From assembly GCF_030384665.1 (NCBI RefSeq), contig NC_083673.1, positions 1,993,501 through 2,057,500 on the forward strand: 64,000 nucleotides of DNA. The letters are read 5' to 3'. Within the stretch, counting starts at the first letter, position 1. Each line of letters begins with the position of its first letter. This stretch comes from Lodderomyces elongisporus. Lineage: Eukaryota; Ascomycota; Pichiomycetes; Serinales; Debaryomycetaceae. A model generated the notes under the pieces. That model was not told where the DNA came from. It saw nothing but the letters and a program-made list of their open reading frames with translations, and ran no database searches. The position numbers and the translations under genes were made by a program. Of this stretch, positions 20,798 through 31,748 are shown in pieces.

Positions 20798-20803
20798 TGA
20801 CTC
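20798..20803. promoter_or_regulatory. Gcn4-type site
   Basis: TGACTC, within ATGACTCTT, matches the Gcn4 core and lies 181 bases upstream of the HOM2 ATG. HOM2 is a known Gcn4 target in yeast. A six-base match occurs often by chance, so position is the main support. Confidence 0.45.
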
Positions 20804-21367
20804 TTATGCAATCTCACGTTTTTTAATATTATGAATCATTACCATCGAATGTTATTCGACAATAAGGAAGGAGTAAAGAGTAGTGCAATAATTTAGTAGT
20901 AGAAAGAGTGTTTTGTATTTGAGTACTGGTCTTATTGGTGTTTGTCCAACTGGAATGAGTAACATGTTGGACATATTCATACTTACTAACAGTTTACATT
21001 GAATCATTCTAAGGGTTGAAAATGGAATTATAAAAAATTTACAGTGAAAAACATGCCAAATTTTTTAGCATTTGTTAGAGCTGCAAAAGTGTGAATAGTT
21101 GTAATAGAAATCAAATTCTATATATATATTTATATACATATATGTATATTTCTTTCAAAGTTTTTTTTTTTCAGAAATGAAATCTTAACCATATTTCATG
21201 TTGGTTATTATGACACTATATTTTAACGTTTTTTTGTTCATTTACATTCACACGCCCATCAGCCATCAGTAAAAAGTTTATAATGAATAATTTTGGGGTT
21301 GTGAGGATAAAATTAATAATGGGTTTTGGGTCTCGGCACCTCACCATTTTCCCTTTTCCCTTTGCCC

Positions 21368-21411
21368 TTCTGCTTTTGCTTTTGCTTTTGCTTTTGCTTT
21401 TGCTTTTGCTG
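21368..21411. repeat. CTTTTG hexanucleotide repeat
   Basis: About six CTTTTG units flanked by related CTTCTG/CTGTTG units lie about 290-330 bases upstream of POB3. Confidence 0.85.
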
Positions 21412-21697
21412 TTGGCAGCCTGAAGATTTCTATATTTCTCAACTCTTTCTTTCTTTACGTTTCTGTATGTTTAAAGTCATGTCCAAATGTAGTTGACGCG
21501 TTTTTCTTTTTTTCTTTTAATTTTCTTTTTTTTTTTTTTTCTTTTTTTTATTTTCTCGCTTTCTTTCTCTGCTTATAGGAAATACGAAAATCGTTTTTCA
21601 AATTGATCGCCAAAAAATTCAACTATTTGGAGATAAATTCTAATATCAACACTACACTACACTATATCATAGCACATCACATCACATCACATCAGGA

Positions 21698-23422
21698 ATG
21701 GTCAACACTGATTTTGAAAGGATATATCTCAACCAGCAAAGGCTGGTTGGTAGATTGCGTATTGCCGACTCTGGTCTTGGTTGGAAGGCAAGCTCACATC
21801 AACAACAGCAAAATGGTCAAGCACCACAACAGCAGCAACCTTTTTTACTTCCTAGAGAAGAGATTATTTTAGCTACTTGGTCCAGAGGTCTGAAAGGATA
21901 CGAGTTGCGTGTTCAAACCAAAAACAAAGGTGTTATCGTGCTTGACGGATTCCATGTTGACGATTTCAACCAGCTCAAGCAAGAATTGACGAGAAATTTC
22001 CATATCAGTTTAGAACACGAGGAGCATTCGTTAAGAGGATGGAATTGGGGAAAGACTGATTTAGCCAAGAACGAATTGGTGTTTAACGTGAACAATAAAC
22101 CAGCGTTTGAGATTCCGTATGATAATATCTCAAACTCTAATTTGACTGGTAAGAATGAAGTTGCCATTGAGTTTAATCTATCTGATGGCAAAACTATTGA
22201 CAAGTTGGGGGACGAAATTGTCGAGATGAGATTTTATGTTCCTGGAACCACAGTTGAACTGGAGACGAACACAACTAAAAAAACAATTAAGAATGAAGAT
22301 GGAAAGGAAGAAGAGGAAGAGGATGAGGAGGAAAAAAGGAAGAGCGAGGAAAATATGGCTGATAACAATGCCGAGTCGATGGAACAAAATGCAGCACAAG
22401 TGTTTTATGAGCAATTGAAGGACAAGGCGGACATTGGACAAATTGCCGGTGAAGCCATAGTATCATTTAGTGACGCGTTGTTCTTGACACCTAGAGGTCG
22501 TTATGATATCGATATGTATTCGACATCATTGAGATTAAGAGGCAAAACATACGACTATAAAATCCAATATGAGCAGATTGAGAGGATTTTCTCATTACCC
22601 AAACCAGATGAAGTACATCATTTGATCATTATACAAATTGACCCGCCATTAAGACAGGGTCAAACGAGATACCCATTTTTGGTTTTGCAATTTGCCAGGG
22701 ATGAGGAAACAGAGCTTGAGTTAAACTTGAGTGATGAAGAGTTTGATGCCAAGTACAAAAATAGATTGAAAAAGACATACGATGCGCCAACATACATTGT
22801 TATGGCACATTGTCTTCGCGGACTAACCGAGAAGAAACTTTTTACCCCAGGCTCTTTCCAGTCACGCTTCTTGCAACCTGGTTTATCATGCTCATTAAAG
22901 GCTTCAGAAGGTTATTTGTACCCATTGGACAGATGTTTTTTGTTTGTCACCAAACCAACACTCTACATTCCATATAGTGAAATCAGTAATGTCGTGATGT
23001 CAAGAACTGGTGGTGGTGTTTCGGCCTCGCGAACATTTGACTTGGAAATCAATATTGTTGGTTCGACTCAGAAACACGTGTTTGGAAGTATAGATCGAGA
23101 GGAACAGGATAACATTGAGAGGTTTTGCAAAGAGAAGGGTGTCAAGGTTAAGAATGAGGAAAAAATTGCAAAGCAAAGATTGGCCAAGGCGTTGGAACAA
23201 GAAGCTGCAATGGATGAGGACGATGACGATGGTGATGTAGATATGGGAAGTGCAGGTGAGGACGACTCCGAAGAGGATGATGATTTCAAGTCAGGTTCAG
23301 ACTCAGATGTTGCCGAGGAGTTTGATAGTGATGCTGAATCCTCTGCAAGCGACTCGGAAGATGGCGGTAGCACTGCTGGTGACGGAGATGATCGTCCGCC
23401 TAAAAAGAAAGCAAAAAACTAA
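21698..23422 (+). CDS. POB3: FACT complex subunit Pob3
   Basis: The 574-residue protein is the SSRP1-like subunit of FACT, the histone chaperone that reorganises nucleosomes during transcription and replication with Spt16. The N-terminal dimerisation/PH-like region includes [10 protein letters not shown] and [16 protein letters not shown] short Glu/Lys-rich linker at about residues 195-220 is followed by the tandem-PH middle domain ([19 protein letters not shown], then [15 protein letters not shown]). The tail from about residue 500 is very acidic and ends in a basic PPKKKAKN. As in fungi generally the HMG box is absent, and Nhp6 supplies it in S. cerevisiae. A Gln-rich insert at residues 35-47 is extra. 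Codon 65 is CTG where S. cerevisiae has Cys, compatible with Ser decoding. Confidence 0.95.
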   Translation: MVNTDFERIYLNQQRLVGRLRIADSGLGWKASSHQQQQNGQAPQQQQPFLLPREEIILATWSRGLKGYELRVQTKNKGVIVLDGFHVDDFNQLKQELTRNFHISLEHEEHSLRGWNWGKTDLAKNELVFNVNNKPAFEIPYDNISNSNLTGKNEVAIEFNLSDGKTIDKLGDEIVEMRFYVPGTTVELETNTTKKTIKNEDGKEEEEEDEEEKRKSEENMADNNAESMEQNAAQVFYEQLKDKADIGQIAGEAIVSFSDALFLTPRGRYDIDMYSTSLRLRGKTYDYKIQYEQIERIFSLPKPDEVHHLIIIQIDPPLRQGQTRYPFLVLQFARDEETELELNLSDEEFDAKYKNRLKKTYDAPTYIVMAHCLRGLTEKKLFTPGSFQSRFLQPGLSCSLKASEGYLYPLDRCFLFVTKPTLYIPYSEISNVVMSRTGGGVSASRTFDLEINIVGSTQKHVFGSIDREEQDNIERFCKEKGVKVKNEEKIAKQRLAKALEQEAAMDEDDDDGDVDMGSAGEDDSEEDDDFKSGSDSDVAEEFDSDAESSASDSEDGGSTAGDGDDRPPKKKAKN

Positions 23423-24167
23423 ACTGTGTAATTGGTAAACTATAAACTTTTTTATTTTTTTCCTTTCCCCTTTTACTCTTTTTCAATTTGAATTTGAATT
23501 TCAATTTGAATTTTTTAGTTTTTTTTTTTTTCAATTTGAATCTCATATATTTTCAATTCTACTGATTTGTAAGCTGCAACGATATAGTTCCAATAAAGTC
23601 AAAATCTGGGGACAATAAATATCCTCACGATTAAGTTGAACCACGATCCTCTTTTTTTTTTTTTTTTCATTTCTTCTTCTTCTAAATACAATGGTTTACA
23701 ATTGTCATATTGATGTGAAGAAAAAGCATTGTTTGTAACGAGAGTTTGAGTTTAGATAAAAGCGAGAATGCAAGCATGAGACAAAAGACACAAGATGCGT
23801 TTTTTTTTTGTATTGATTGAGCTTTAGTTTGAGGAGTGGAAACGATTAACACTTCGAGAAAATTAAGGCTATAATGGTCAAGGAGTATTCCAAACACAGA
23901 AGAAAGCAACACATTTCATGAGTACTATGACGACATCTAACATATCTTGCTGTGTTCTTGTAGAGTAAGGAAGAGTTGAAAATACAAAACTTATATGACA
24001 TTAAGCCAGCCACTTTGACCTATTAACCTCTTGACCTTAACTAGCTGCAATAGAAGAGTTTTGTTTTCTTTTTTTTTTTCTATTTTTTTTTCCTTTTTTC
24101 TTTCCCGCTTTCCTGCTGTCAGAATTTTTAAGCGAGTATAGGTTATGATGGCACATGGCCAATTACA

Positions 24168-24183
24168 TTTCCTAATTAGGAAA
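24168..24183. promoter_or_regulatory. perfect Mcm1-type palindrome
   Basis: TTTCCTAATTAGGAAA is a perfect 16-base palindrome, equal to the ideal Mcm1 P-box dyad. It lies about 1.7 kb upstream of the ORF at 25877 and about 750 bases downstream of POB3. Confidence 0.6.
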
Positions 24184-24842
24184 CCTGTCTCTTTTTTTCT
24201 GTCTTTTTTTGTTTTCTTTGCGTCCTTGTCCAAAGTTTCTGGCTAGATCTCCAAATTACTTTGAACAGAAAATTACCAAAAACTGCAATCATTTATTGTT
24301 TTCAGTTTTCTACGCAAAAGATTATTGTTGGCTGAAATATGTAGTGAATCAATAATATCCCATATATAAACTTTAACATACAATATCTAAATTGATTGAC
24401 AGTGATTGGCAGTGTTTGCTTGTGTTTCGTTTCTACTCGTCGTCATGGCCAATGTAAGAGCATAGGTTGGAGTATGCGGGTCTGCGGGTGTAACATGTAT
24501 GTATGTATGTATGACTAGAGAAGATATGATACTTACTCAACATACACGTTTTTGATTTTAACTAGGCTGTGGTGTAGTTTTTTTTTTTTTGAACTGATTA
24601 TGAAATAGTAATGGAGACAAGACACGAATTTTTTCTCCTTTTCTTTTTTATTTTCTTTCAGTTGGCCAAAGGAATAGCTGGAGTCAGTCCCCGTTCAGCA
24701 TGAATATTATTACTAGCCACTGGTAACTTGTTCAGTGTATTAAGTTGAAAACACATGTCATGCAGAACGTTTCAGGATAAATGGTTTTTGATGGAAGCTA
24801 CAAATTCCTTTTTTTCTGTTTCTTCTATTTTTTTTTTTTTTT

Positions 24843-24905
24843 ATTTTTTTATTTTTTTATTTTTTTATTTTTTTATTTTTTTATTTTTTTATTTTTTTTA
24901 TTTTT
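24843..24905. repeat. ATTTTTTT array
   Basis: About eight units of A followed by seven T are nearly perfect and embedded in a longer T-rich tract. On either strand this is rigid A/T sequence of the nucleosome-excluding type. Confidence 0.85.
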
Positions 24906-25876
24906 CTTTATTTGCAACAGAAGAGACAATAGGACAAGCGACAGGATCAGGAACAGGAACAGGAACAGAAACAAAAACAGAAACTAAAACAGGAACAACC
25001 AGCACCACACCCACAGAGCACCAACATGCAGTTTAACATCTTTTTCATGCTTATCTCACATTCTTTTTCTTCTTATGTACATTTTTGCTATGCTGGCAAT
25101 ACATTACTTTAAGGAGTATAGTTGTTGTGTATAGCATTTAATTACTGTAGTAGCAGCAGTATAAGAGGATCATGGAATCCCCTCACATTTTGATAAAAGG
25201 AATTCACGATGAGCAGATATTATATGTCACATTACATTCTTACTCACCAACACCAACACCAACACCCGCATCTTTGCTTCTTTCTTTTTACTACCCCTTT
25301 ACCAATTTAGGTAAAACACATTCAATACCATAAAGAAACATATTTATTACACCAACACTTGAGTGAGCAATTTAAGCGGCGGGGACAAACTACAACTGAA
25401 ATTGCATTATTTCGCTCGCCCAGGAGTAATACCTGATTGATTGCTTATCCCATTAATTTTTCTTTTTCCTTTTTCATTTCCTGTTTTCTTCTTCTTCCTT
25501 GGATACAAGAACCTGCTGCTATTAGTGTTGCAGCTTCTATTGCTCATAATTGCAGATAGTGCACTCATAGTAATAATAATTATTGCTAAATTTTCCACCA
25601 CCATCGTCGACAACTTGTTGAGCTTTCAAAAAAGTATAGAAAGGAATATTTTGCCCTTTTTTTTTTTTCAAAATCTTTTTTTTTTTTTATTTTTTTCGTT
25701 TCTTCCTTTGTTTGAACAACACTTTGAATAAATTTTGGGAAAACAAAAATAGTCAAATCTAAACTATCTAATTCTTTTGCATTCCTACTGCCATATTTAT
25801 CACCAAGTTCTTCCATATTGTTATTAATAATTTTTTTTTCTTTCAATCTTTGGAGAGAGCAAAACAGAATACTTAC

Positions 25877-26899
25877 ATGATTCAAACTGAGCGTAATAGT
25901 ACTATCGAATTTCAAGATTATTTGATATATTCATCATCATTATCAAAGTCGTCTTTGTCTTCATTGAATCTACTAAAAACCAGTAGCACTGAAAACGCCA
26001 AAATGTCTGCCACAACGAATGCGCTCACTTTGCAAAAGGATAATCGATACACAACGTTTGCAGAATCCTCCATGCTTTCACCACAATCATCATACTCAAC
26101 CTTTCAACCACGGCCACCATCAATCTTTATGGCAGATTCCCAAAGCATCATCAGCCAAGAAGGGGAAACCAAATTACCGAAAAATGCACCTTCGAAATCT
26201 AGATTTAAAAGATGGAACTTCAAGCCTTTAGCTATTAAGCAACAAATAGAAACAAAATTGAAAAGAACCAATTCTGCAAAGTCTATAAATTCAAACAAGT
26301 CAGTAGATTTTGCAAATGGTACAAAACCAATGACTAAATCAAATACATCCACTACATCAACATCAACAACAACAACAACAGCAATAGCAACAGCAATAGC
26401 ATCTAAACCCAGACCTATAAAATCCATGCTCAGTCCTTCTTCTCCCTTATCTACAGCAGAATCAAATAGCTCGTTTGAAATGCATGAAGACGAATCTGAT
26501 TCACACAGTAGTAACTCCGGAGAAAGATACGGTTCTCCCGGTTCAGATACTGGCTCTGTTTTTTCTAGTCCCGGAAGAATAAAGACTAAACAAAGAAACG
26601 GTTTTACAATTGAGAGTCAGGATATTGCAACAACAGCAGCAGCAACAACAACTACGGAAGCAGTTACAGAAACTAGCACAGACACAAACTTGTTAGATTG
26701 GCACAATTCAAGTAACGAAAAGACTTGGGAAGCAGAAAATCTGCAGTTGGACATAGATGACTTGGACTCGATATTGTTAGATTTTGATGAGGCAGAGATA
26801 TTACCGATTGTGGATGTGCTCACCATCAAAGGGCAATTCAGCTCAAGTGACGTGAATCTCACCAGGGTGCGCATACCAGAACTTGTCCCATTACTGTGA
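25877..26899 (+). CDS. unrecognised Ser/Thr-rich protein
   Basis: I do not recognise this 340-residue protein. It is rich in Ser, Thr and Asn, with a poly-Thr/Ala patch near residue 160 and again near 260. A basic segment (SRFKRWNFKPLAIKQQIETK, about residues 111-130) and an acidic C-terminal segment (LDIDDLDSILLDFDEAEI, about residues 292-309) are the only parts that look constrained. There is no membrane segment or signal peptide. The start is uncertain: 25877 is the first ATG, but 26003 (MSATTNALTL) is also plausible, and the frame upstream of 25877 has only a TTG. The SSPGR and GSPGSD motifs could be proline-directed phosphorylation sites. Intergenic regions of over 2 kb on both sides are unusual here. 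Confidence 0.6.
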   Translation: MIQTERNSTIEFQDYLIYSSSLSKSSLSSLNLLKTSSTENAKMSATTNALTLQKDNRYTTFAESSMLSPQSSYSTFQPRPPSIFMADSQSIISQEGETKLPKNAPSKSRFKRWNFKPLAIKQQIETKLKRTNSAKSINSNKSVDFANGTKPMTKSNTSTTSTSTTTTTAIATAIASKPRPIKSMLSPSSPLSTAESNSSFEMHEDESDSHSSNSGERYGSPGSDTGSVFSSPGRIKTKQRNGFTIESQDIATTAAATTTTEAVTETSTDTNLLDWHNSSNEKTWEAENLQLDIDDLDSILLDFDEAEILPIVDVLTIKGQFSSSDVNLTRVRIPELVPLL

Positions 26900-28966
26900 G
26901 ATGCTCTAATTATATACGAGTCTGGAAGTAATGCTGGTCATTATCAAACTCAATTGGTGAATAGTGAGTGGAGTGGAGACCGTGTAAGTTTTTTTCTTTT
27001 TTGGTTCTATTGGTTTCGTTGGTTTCATTGGTTCTATTGGTTTCATTAGTTTCATTGGTTTCATTAGTTTCATTGGTTTCATTGGTTTCATTGTATTTAT
27101 TGTTTTTATTGTATTTTTTTTATTAGCGTGTTTTTATATGAAGAGGAAAGAAAGAAGGTGGGAATGTGGGGCTGGGGCGGCAATAATTTTTCTTTGCAAA
27201 ATCTTTTTTTTCCAGTACATGTAAATAATGCTATATGGTGTTGTTCTTTTCTCAGGAAATCTTTTTGCGTCTGTATTTTGCAATGAGTGATTGGCCCCAT
27301 AATTATTTTAGCATTATTTGTGTATTATTGAAGTGATCTCTTTATGAAAAAGGCAAAATACAAATTTGTCTAATTTTTTGGGATATGTATCCCCAACCAT
27401 CTCATGTATATTTTTGATTGTACTACTTTTTTTAATTTCACAAGACTTTATATAACCAGCGTTATAATTTGGCAATTTCAAGAGAAATAAATTGAAACAA
27501 AAAAAATAATGTCGTTGGATATAATCCCTGTCCGTTCCCCGCTTTATTTTTTTTATCTCTTAACTTTATTTTTGTTTTAGTCTCAGTATCAACGGTCGAG
27601 CGGCGCTCGGAATACTTTTTCCGAATTGGGCGAATTATAGTATGGTTTGTTGTATTTATCTCTTTTTTTTTTTTCTTTTTTTGACCTCTTTTCTTTTCGT
27701 TTCCTTTTCTTTCCATTCTAACCTTTAGACTGCAAACGACGTAGTTGTAGGCGATGCAAAGACTAGAATTATTCACAAAATTGAGACCTAATTCTTGTTC
27801 ACAATCCTCATTTTAGGACTCAGATATTGACCAAGATAATCCTTCTTGTCTTGAATACATGTGTTTCTTTTAATTCTTAATATTACAACATTCATTCATT
27901 TAATTTTTCAATCTCTACATAAACATCCCCCCCCAGATTCTCTGTATCAGCATCATTGTTGTGATGTTAAGAGAGGAAGGGAAATGTGGAAAAATGTAGA
28001 AAAATGGGGAAAAATGGGCGGTTGTTGATTTGTTTAAAAAGCATTTAATTAACCATACTTCTTCACACTAGTTAAAATATTTTGGGTGGGGATCCCCCAC
28101 TTAGGTCTAGTAAACATTTTCTCTCTTCCCCGCAAGTACGCTTGAAAATAATGCAATAATAGTACACAGTTTTGACTAGAAAGTTGATTGTTGTTAAATA
28201 ATGATATTTTGCTCCCCAAAGATAATAGGGGATATTTGTTAAAGCAAAAAAAAAGGAAAGGAATCCTAAAAAGAAAAACAACACTCTTTAAGCTTTGCCA
28301 ACCCGTTGAGTCTACAAAAAAAACGAAAAAAAAAATGAAAAATTTTAAAAAAAAATTAGAAAAAGAAGGAAAAGCCTTTTTTTTGGGGGATCCTCATCCT
28401 TGTATCTCGTTGGCAAAGTGCAACACAATGTGCGGCAACTTTACAAATTTGGTTTCTTTTTTTTTTCTTTTTTTTTCCTTTTTTATTCCCATGTAAATTA
28501 ATTAAGAGAGAAAACAATCAAAGAGGCAGGTACATCGCCATGGGGTCAAAGGTCAAAAGTGTAATTAAAAAACTCCTTGTCAATTCAATCGTGCATTTCT
28601 TTTCTCTTTTTTTTGTTCTGCGTTTTACAAATCCACATCACATACCCCATCAAATACTTCATCAAAGCGATATTTTCTTTTATTTACAAGCCCAACACAT
28701 GGGTTATAAAATTCTGCGATAGTCTTAATTGAGTTAATATTTTTCTTGTTGTTTATTTTTTTTTTATTTTTTTTTCATTTCCATTTTCATTACAATTTTC
28801 ATTACAATTTTACTTTCCCTTTCAAGTATTACTACACACGACAGCATATATCTACCCTGGAAGAATAAGCAATACACGTTACATAAGTTCACTTTCCCAT
28901 CTATCTCCTCCTCGTCGTCCTCGTCCTTCTCCTCCTGCATCGTCGCTTTCTCGCCAATAAAAAAAA
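26900..28966. other. 2.07-kb intergenic region
   Basis: This region follows the unrecognised gene and precedes the transporter gene. It contains a GGTTTCATT minisatellite (27001-27095), a palindrome at 27378-27396, a four-unit GGAAAAATG-type repeat (about 27979-28019), a GGGGATCCCC palindrome (28086-28100) and a 10-base inverted pair (28293-28302 with 28409-28418). ORFs here are A-rich and look non-coding. No tRNA was found. Confidence 0.5.
27001..27095. repeat. GGTTTCATT minisatellite
   Basis: About ten imperfect units of a 9-base repeat lie just downstream of the gene ending at 26899. The minus strand has a short open frame of Met-Lys-Pro repeats, which I take as a by-product. Confidence 0.85.
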
Positions 28967-30802
28967 ATGTCAGATGCATCAGATAGCTTATCTTTAAGCT
29001 TGGTGATCTACTCAGCGGTCAAACCCATCTTTAAGATCTACTTTATCATAGCATTAGGATTCATGTTGGCGAAAAGAAATATTCTTACAGTGACAACATG
29101 TCGAGATATTTCAGACACAATTGTCACTGTAATCATGCCCTGTTTGATCTTCAACAATATGGTGTCATATCTAAAATCATCAGATATTAAGAATGTAGGT
29201 ATAATCATCTTCACCGCTATATTATTATTCCTTGTGGGTGGGTTATTAGGATACACTACACATCTTGTTACCAGGTCACCGAAAAGATGGCTTGGTGGAA
29301 TCATCTCTGTAGGAATCTTTCCCAACATCTCGGACTTGCCAATTGCATATATGCAAACATTTAGCAAAGGTGGAAAAATCTTTACTACAACGGAAGGAAA
29401 CACAGGTGTTGCGTACATTTGTATATTTTTAATGGGGATGACCTTATTCCAATTTACGTTTGGGTTGTACCGGTTGATAGAATGGGATTTTCGAGATGAA
29501 CTATTGAAGGGAGAAGATGTAGAAAAGACAATTTCATCATCGTCTCTGGGCGAAAAAATCAACGAAGGCAATGAGGAACATAATCGCCGTAATCATAATC
29601 AACATAGCCATGATAATAATGAGCATGAGCAAGAGCAGGAGCAAGAACAGGAGCATAGCCATAGCGATAATGATAAGAATAAGGACATGCTTGAGACACA
29701 ACCTACACGATCTCGGGACCAGCCGAGACCCATCGTGGAACGAGCTGGAGAAAGTTCAAGATCATTGGCAGTTCTTAGCACAACAGATCTGGAGTCGATA
29801 TCCAGTGAAGTCTCTGCCAAACAAGCAAAAAGAAACAATCAACCTCAGAATCGAACTGAAATCGAAAATGAAGAAGAGCAAAGACAACATGAACAATTCT
29901 TGAAAGCAAGAGCAAAGAGACATAATAATTCTGAAAGTCACGAGTCAACACCAATTATTCGAACACCAAGCTTATACTCTTCATCGTCAAGGCGGCATCG
30001 AGGCTCGATCGGATCACTTACTGAAAACCCATATGGTCTAGAGTTGATTCACTCGAGAAATTCAGACTTGAGAAGACAACCTTCGCAAAACGTTGATGAT
30101 GTGATTAACGAATATTCTGAATTTGACCAGCTTCGAAACATCGAGCTTGAAAAATCCAAATCATTGCATAACGATGAAGAATCTCAAAATGAAGTAGCTC
30201 ATATTGAGTCTAAGTTTAGACTGTATGCAAGAAAAATGTTACATAACATCCTCCAGCCCACGTCTGTAAGTCTTCTTGCATCTATTGCTATATGCATGTC
30301 ACCACCGCTCAAGGCATTATTTGTGCCAACTACTTTTTATATGCCTAACGCACCTGATGGACAACCACCTTTATCATTTGTTATTGATTTGGCAAGTTAC
30401 ATTGGTGCTGCTTCCGTTCCTTTGGGTTTGCTCCTTTTAGGTGCAACATTAGCTAGATTGCAAGTGAAAAAACTCGTCCCCGGGTTTTGGAAAACTGCAT
30501 TGATGATCACTGCAGCAAGATTGATTATCATTCCAATCTTTGGAGTTGGCGTGACAACAGGGATGTATAAGGGAGGATGGTACGGCTCCGATAAACTAGT
30601 CAGATTTGTTAGTGTGCTAGAGTTTGGCCTCCCAAATGCTACATCATTGGTTTATTTCACCGCTTTTTATACTGACCCAACAAGCGACGAACATCTACAA
30701 ATGGATTGTCTTGCCGTATGCTTGATCTCTCAGTATTTGATACTTTGGTTTACCTTGCCATTTCTAATTACTTTTACTATGAAAGTTTCTATGGGTTTAT
30801 AG
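28967..30802 (+). CDS. PIN-like transporter, Ecm3 family
   Basis: The 611-residue membrane protein belongs to the auxin-efflux-carrier-like (PIN) family, to which S. cerevisiae Ecm3, YNL095C and YOR092W belong. It has about five N-terminal membrane segments (residues 10-175, including MPCLIFNNMVSYL and SVGIFPNISDLPIAYMQTF). A long hydrophilic loop follows (about 185-415) rich in Glu, Gln, His, Ser and Arg with Glu-Gln repeats, then about five C-terminal segments (420-610, including PLGLLLLGATLARL and EFGLPNATSLVYFTA). This split 5+5 layout with a large central loop is typical of the family. The substrate is unknown, and the yeast members localise to the ER. Which of the three yeast paralogues it matches best cannot be told by eye. 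Confidence 0.8.
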   Translation: MSDASDSLSLSLVIYSAVKPIFKIYFIIALGFMLAKRNILTVTTCRDISDTIVTVIMPCLIFNNMVSYLKSSDIKNVGIIIFTAILLFLVGGLLGYTTHLVTRSPKRWLGGIISVGIFPNISDLPIAYMQTFSKGGKIFTTTEGNTGVAYICIFLMGMTLFQFTFGLYRLIEWDFRDELLKGEDVEKTISSSSLGEKINEGNEEHNRRNHNQHSHDNNEHEQEQEQEQEHSHSDNDKNKDMLETQPTRSRDQPRPIVERAGESSRSLAVLSTTDLESISSEVSAKQAKRNNQPQNRTEIENEEEQRQHEQFLKARAKRHNNSESHESTPIIRTPSLYSSSSRRHRGSIGSLTENPYGLELIHSRNSDLRRQPSQNVDDVINEYSEFDQLRNIELEKSKSLHNDEESQNEVAHIESKFRLYARKMLHNILQPTSVSLLASIAICMSPPLKALFVPTTFYMPNAPDGQPPLSFVIDLASYIGAASVPLGLLLLGATLARLQVKKLVPGFWKTALMITAARLIIIPIFGVGVTTGMYKGGWYGSDKLVRFVSVLEFGLPNATSLVYFTAFYTDPTSDEHLQMDCLAVCLISQYLILWFTLPFLITFTMKVSMGL

Positions 30803-31748
30803 ATTAGGATTTTAAGAAAGACACGATACTAAATATATATTTTTTTTCACTTGTTATATTGAAAACTAAGGCAAAATTTCCCAACATCAGAGGAAAAGCG
30901 TTTGAGCACGAAGCAAGCCATGTTGCCACATTCTAATTCTTTCACCTCTGACAAAACTAGGACCTGTCATAATCTATGCATATCCTCTTTTCATCCTTGC
31001 CTCTCTTTCCTTATAGAAAGATGAAAAAACTAACAGAACACAAAGTTTCAAAGCCATGGTTTTGCTGTTTCACTACATCAAAAGCTCCTTTCACCATTTC
31101 TTTTCCCATTTTCCCCATTCCCTCGTATTTTTCGCTTCCTAAAGATTTTAAAGCATCTGAGACTGATAACGTGCGTTCGATATTCACGTGATACACTTAT
31201 CAGAAGCTTTTCAGGCACATACAACACACTCCAGAACAAAAAAAAAAAATAAAAGAAAAAAATTAACGAAGAAAAATAAATAAAAAAACACTAGCAATAT
31301 GAAATTTCCTTATAAAAAAAAAAGTAAAAAAGACAAAAAGGGAGGGTCTGACGATAGCAATCTAAAAACCACTTGAGCCGCAGCAAGCCTTCCAAATTGA
31401 GTAATTACTCCTGTTCTTACTACTTCCACGGCCACAATGCAAGACCCAAATCCCCTAACAATTTGGAATTGCCCGTTTCACAACTTGAAGAAAAATTTAT
31501 ATTCGAATTTACCAAATACAAATCACTTTTCGTTCCTACTGTTCTTTTTTTCTTCTTCTTCTTTTCTTCTTTTCTTCTTTTCTTCTTTTCTTCTTCTTTT
31601 TCCTCTTTCCTTTCTTTCTTACTTTTGAATCTACAACAACTTACTACTTGCGGTCAAGGTAACTTTTTCTCTTTTGTTTTCTTGTTTTTTTTAACATTTT
31701 TGTTGTTTCCGAATCATACTCACTTCAATTTCACTCAATTAACTTAAA
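30803..31748. other. intergenic with pyrimidine tracts
   Basis: This 946-base region is upstream of YET3. It includes an E-box TCACGTGA at 31184-31191, an A-rich stretch near 31230-31330 and TTC-rich tracts at about 31545-31620. The small overlapping ORFs near 31,000-31,200 are discussed among the rejected items. Confidence 0.6.
31184..31191. promoter_or_regulatory. E-box TCACGTGA
   Basis: This is a perfect 8-base palindrome of the Cbf1 type (RTCACGTGA-like), 558 bases upstream of the YET3 start. Other copies in this window are at 50189 and 62048. Function is an inference. Confidence 0.35.

Larger units (their letters stand above)
20618..21697. other. divergent promoter region HOM2/POB3
   Basis: This 1080-base region is shared by divergent HOM2 and POB3. 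It contains T-rich pyrimidine tracts next to both genes, the TGACTC site at 20798, a (TA)-rich stretch near 21118-21145, a CTTTTG repeat (21368-21411) and CACAT repeats just before the POB3 start. No gene is visible. Confidence 0.6.
23423..25876. other. 2.45-kb intergenic region
   Basis: This is one of the longest gene-free stretches. It contains a 16-base perfect Mcm1-type palindrome (24168-24183), GTAT repeats near 24497, an ATTTTTTT array (24843-24905), a GGAACA-type hexamer repeat (about 24940-24995) and a CACCAA repeat (about 25244-25267). The many small ORFs are low-complexity and show no conservation I recognise. I found no tRNA or snRNA. It may be a long regulated promoter for the gene starting at 25877. 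Confidence 0.5.

Noticed and set aside
26906..27091. Met-Lys-Pro repeat ORF on the minus strand
   Set aside because: It is a translation of the GGTTTCATT minisatellite with no other features.
30976..31196. Overlapping 71-codon plus and 61-codon minus ORFs before YET3
   Set aside because: The plus ORF is hydrophobic low complexity and the minus ORF starts with GTG. Neither shows a recognisable motif.
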